Assembly (NCBI GenBank): GCA_041476545.1
Contig: JBGOTP010000223.1
Span: 1-8,728 of the forward strand
Direction: 5' to 3'
Source of the DNA: JBGOTP01 sp041476545
GTDB lineage: Bacteria; Acidobacteriota; Vicinamibacteria; Vicinamibacterales; CAVVIG01
DNA length: 8,728 nucleotides
This document shows, piece after piece, positions 6,914 through 8,728 of this stretch. The translations under genes were made by a program, and so were the position numbers. The notes under the pieces were generated by a model that saw only the letters and a program-made list of their open reading frames with translations, was not told where the DNA came from and did not search any database. Position 1 is the stretch's first letter, and each line of letters begins with the position of its first letter.

Positions 6914-7116
6914 CTACTTGCGCAGCGCCGTCGTCCAGTTCTGCAGCAGCGTCGGCGGACGCGCGGCGGTGACGCCGTCGTCCACTACGAGGAACTTCTG
7001 GCCGTCGGCGGAGACGTCGTAGGTCATGCCGCGGGTGGTGACGATGCCGTCGAAGAGCTTCTGCACGCGGCGGTGACTTCGTACACGCCGAGCCGCGTGC
7101 CAGGGGCGAGGGCCAT
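6914..7116 (-). pseudogene. Scar of an acidobacterial-type Ser/Thr protein kinase gene (both ends kept, middle deleted)
   Basis: From ATG at 7116 the minus strand reads MALAPGTRLGVYEVTA, the standard N-terminus of the PknB-like kinases abundant in Acidobacteriota (family form MALxxGTRLGxYEI, just before the glycine-rich ATP loop). After about 16 codons the kinase reading stops. About one codon later, in a different frame, a 50-codon segment (7066-6914) reads KLFDGIVTTRGM, TYDVSADGQKFLVV and LLQNWTTALRK, then TAG: the usual last blade and tail of the WD40/TolB-like C-terminal domain of the same kinase type. The entire catalytic domain, membrane segment and most of the propeller (normally some 800 codons) are missing, and the frame changes at the junction, near 7066-7072. 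The continuous frame from 7116 runs only about 30 codons. This is a decayed gene with one large internal deletion; no product is expected to function. Confidence 0.78.
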
Positions 7117-7131
7117 GTCGTGCGGATTATA
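7117..7131 (-). promoter_or_regulatory. Preserved -10 box (TATAAT) of the kinase remnant
   Basis: On the minus strand a perfect TATAAT (7131-7126) lies 9 nt upstream of the remnant's ATG at 7116, so the message would be leaderless or nearly so. No clear -35 is present 16-18 bp further upstream. Transcription from here would run through the scar toward the HEPN/nucleotidyltransferase operon on the same strand. Confidence 0.55.
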
Positions 7132-7221
7132 CAGGCGGGAATGCGCCCGCGGCTGGGCGATGTGGCAGGATATGTGTCCGGACGAAAAGGACAGTCAGCG
7201 GATGTGGGGATTTAGGATGTC

Positions 7222-7226
7222 AGGAG
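7222..7226 (+). promoter_or_regulatory. Ribosome-binding site of modB
   Basis: AGGAG ends 9 nt upstream of the GTG at 7236 and supports this start. It is the clearest Shine-Dalgarno on the plus strand of the window. A TAGGAT at 7213-7218 could be a weak -10 box, but I find no good -35 partner. Confidence 0.65.
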
Positions 7227-7235
7227 CGTAAGCGA

Positions 7236-7910
7236 GTGGACTGGTCGGCGATCGCCCTTAGCCTCCGCCTGGCGACAGCCACAACGCTGATCCTGCTCGC
7301 GGTGGGACTGCCATTGGCGGGCTGGCTCGCGCTCTCGCACGGGCGCGGCAGATGGGCGATCGACGCGCTCGTCGCATTGCCGCTCGTGTTGCCGCCGACC
7401 GTGCTCGGATTCTATGTACTCGTCGCGCTCGGGCCGCGGAGTCCGCTCGGTCGCGCGTACGAGGCAATCACCGGAGGCCCGCTCGTCTTTTCCTTTCAGG
7501 GACTCCTGGTCGCGTCAGTCGTGTACAGTCTGCCGTTTGCCGTTCAGCCGTTCGCCGCGGCCTTCGCAGCCGTCGATCGCAATCTGATTGAGACGGCATG
7601 GTGTCTCGGCGCTTCACGAGCACGGACGTTCGCGCGCGTTGTCGTTCCACTGGCCCGCCCCGGCATCATCGCGGGCGCGGTCTTGAGCTTCGCGCACACC
7701 GTGGGCGAGTTCGGTGTCGTGCTCATGGTCGGCGGCAATCTTCCCGGGTCGACGCGCACGGTCTCCATTTCAATCTACGACGATGTGCAGGCCTTCGATT
7801 ACGCGCGGGCCGGACGAACTGCCGCGTTGCTGCTCGTATTTTCGTTCATCGTCCTGGCCATGACCTACCGCCTGCAGCGGCGATCGGGGCGAGCGTGGCC
7901 GGTCGCCTGA
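7236..7910 (+). CDS. modB: ModB, molybdate ABC transporter permease
   Basis: Inner-membrane permease of 224 residues, close to the usual ModB length (E. coli about 229), with five to six hydrophobic segments. ModB hallmarks are LPLVLPPTVLGFYVLVALG near residues 48-66, a SPLGRAYE segment, and the EAA coupling loop at about 119-140 (IETAWCLGASRARTFARVVV, then PLARPGIIAG), which docks on the ATPase. It is followed by AHTVGEFGVVLMVGGNLPG and TRTVSISIYDDVQAFD. It forms the membrane channel that receives molybdate from ModA and is driven by ModC. The GTG start at 7236 has a good AGGAG 9 nt upstream. The last 16 bp overlap the modC start. Its upstream neighbour is a kinase gene scar on the opposite strand, so modBC must have its own promoter just upstream, separate from modA. 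Confidence 0.94.
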   Translation: MDWSAIALSLRLATATTLILLAVGLPLAGWLALSHGRGRWAIDALVALPLVLPPTVLGFYVLVALGPRSPLGRAYEAITGGPLVFSFQGLLVASVVYSLPFAVQPFAAAFAAVDRNLIETAWCLGASRARTFARVVVPLARPGIIAGAVLSFAHTVGEFGVVLMVGGNLPGSTRTVSISIYDDVQAFDYARAGRTAALLLVFSFIVLAMTYRLQRRSGRAWPVA

Positions 7911-8728
7911 GAGCGTCGTTTGTCCGGCAGCATGCGTCGACGGTCAGCATCCGCGCGGACCTGGAGCTCGATGCCGGCGAGAGCCGCGTCACCGTCCTGT
8001 TTGGTCCATCGGGATCGGGAAAGACCACGATCCTGCGCTGTCTTGCCGGGCTGGAGCGACCGCAGGAAGGTTTCATCCGATTCGACGACGAGGTCTGGTT
8101 CGACGCCGCCTCCAGCATCAACCGATCGCCGCAGCAACGGCGTCTCGCGTACGTCTCACAGGACTACGGGCTCTTTCCCCATCTCACTGTTGAGCAGAAC
8201 ATTCGATTCGGCATGAACAGCGGCGGGGCCGGCGGGCGAGATCGAATCGAGACGATCCTGCGAACGGTCCATCTCGAAGGGATGGCAGGCCGGTCACCCT
8301 CCCAATTGTCGGGAGGGGAGCGGCAGCGCGTCGCCCTTGCGCGCGCCTGGGCGAGAGATCCGCTGCTGATTCTGCTCGATGAACCGCTGGCGGCGCTCGA
8401 TCTTCCGCTGCGGGATCCGATGCGGAAGGAATTGCGCCAGTTTCTGCGGTCGGTCGACGTGCCGAGCGTGGTGGTGACGCACGATCGGGTTGATGCGCTG
8501 ACGCTCGGCGATCGCATGGCCGTCCTCTCGGGTGGCTGCATTCGCCAGGTGGGACCGGTGCACGAGGTGTTCAGCCGCCCCGTCGACTTGGAGGTTGCGG
8601 CTTCGGTCGGCGTGGAGACTGTCGTTCCGGGAGAAGTCGTCGAACGCGCAGATGGCCTCGCGACCGTGCGCGTCGGCGCGTCACGTATACGGGTGGCGCA
8701 GGCCGTCGACATGGCTCAATCCGTGTTC
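7895..8728 (+). CDS. modC: ModC, molybdate ABC transporter ATPase (C-terminus cut by window edge)
   Basis: ATP-hydrolysing subunit, 278 residues visible and open to the window end. All ABC landmarks are present: Walker A GPSGSGKTT (37-45), Q-loop VSQDYGLFPHLTV (Gln89), signature LSGGERQRVALARA (138-151), Walker B LLILLDEP (157-164), D-loop AALD and switch VVVTHD (His196). From about residue 240 (ETVVPGEVVERADGLATVRV) a TOBE-type domain begins, the part that binds molybdate or tungstate in ModC. The start is GTG at 7895, overlapping the end of modB by 16 bp, with GGGG at 7886-7889 just upstream, so translation is probably coupled to modB. No ATG lies near the expected N-terminus, so ATG-only gene finding would miss the true start. 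The short D-loop-following helix reads LDLPLRDPMRKEL, a mild variant of the usual LD-x-R pattern. Confidence 0.94.
   Translation, partial: MAGRLRASFVRQHASTVSIRADLELDAGESRVTVLFGPSGSGKTTILRCLAGLERPQEGFIRFDDEVWFDAASSINRSPQQRRLAYVSQDYGLFPHLTVEQNIRFGMNSGGAGGRDRIETILRTVHLEGMAGRSPSQLSGGERQRVALARAWARDPLLILLDEPLAALDLPLRDPMRKELRQFLRSVDVPSVVVTHDRVDALTLGDRMAVLSGGCIRQVGPVHEVFSRPVDLEVAASVGVETVVPGEVVERADGLATVRVGASRIRVAQAVDMAQSVF

Noticed and set aside
6836..7231. Plus-strand frame of 131 codons directly before modB
   Set aside because: It runs antisense through the kinase scar and HEPN promoter, shows no family features, and changes composition midway. The scar on the other strand explains the sequence better.
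1..8728. CRISPR array, tRNA or rRNA gene, insertion-sequence ends
   Set aside because: I saw no regularly spaced long repeats, no cloverleaf-like or rRNA segments, and no transposase or terminal inverted repeats around the HEPN/MNT pair or elsewhere.

Overview
The window looks like the chromosome of a GC-rich Acidobacteriota member, possibly Vicinamibacteria-like. This is inferred from three things: the large Oar-type TonB-dependent receptor with an N-terminal carboxypeptidase-regulatory-like domain, the remnant of a serine/threonine kinase with the N-terminus typical of the group (MALAPGTRLGVYEV), and promoters placed so close to start codons that several transcripts should be leaderless or nearly so.

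Layout from left to right. Positions 1-244 (minus) hold the N-terminal part of ModA, the periplasmic molybdate-binding protein, cut by the window edge. A short AT-rich divergent control region (245-325) carries three CGATT boxes spaced exactly 10 bp apart. Positions 326-3667 (plus) encode the TonB-dependent receptor, and 3749-6103 (plus) an OPT-family transporter with an extra soluble loop. Its stop codon overlaps the stop of a convergent two-gene minus-strand unit: a HEPN protein (6389-6814) followed by a minimal nucleotidyltransferase (6100-6402), a HepT/MntA-type toxin-antitoxin pair. Upstream of that pair is a 203-bp scar of a Ser/Thr kinase gene (6914-7116, minus) that keeps its promoter, first 16 codons and last 50 codons but has lost everything between. 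Then come modB (7236-7910) and modC (7895 to the window end, plus), the permease and ATPase of a molybdate ABC transporter, with translationally coupled starts.

How the genes may work together: ModA, ModB and ModC form a complete inner-membrane molybdate importer, but modA is divergent and about 7 kb from modBC. The receptor gene shares the modA control region, so the most interesting reading is an outer-membrane-to-cytoplasm uptake route for molybdenum or a molybdenum chelate, perhaps joined by the OPT transporter (a family that imports peptides and metal chelates). The HEPN/MNT pair and the kinase scar look like later insertions or rearrangements between the two halves of the mod locus. The family assignments are well supported by motifs. 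The substrate link between the receptor, the OPT transporter and molybdate is inference from gene position only.
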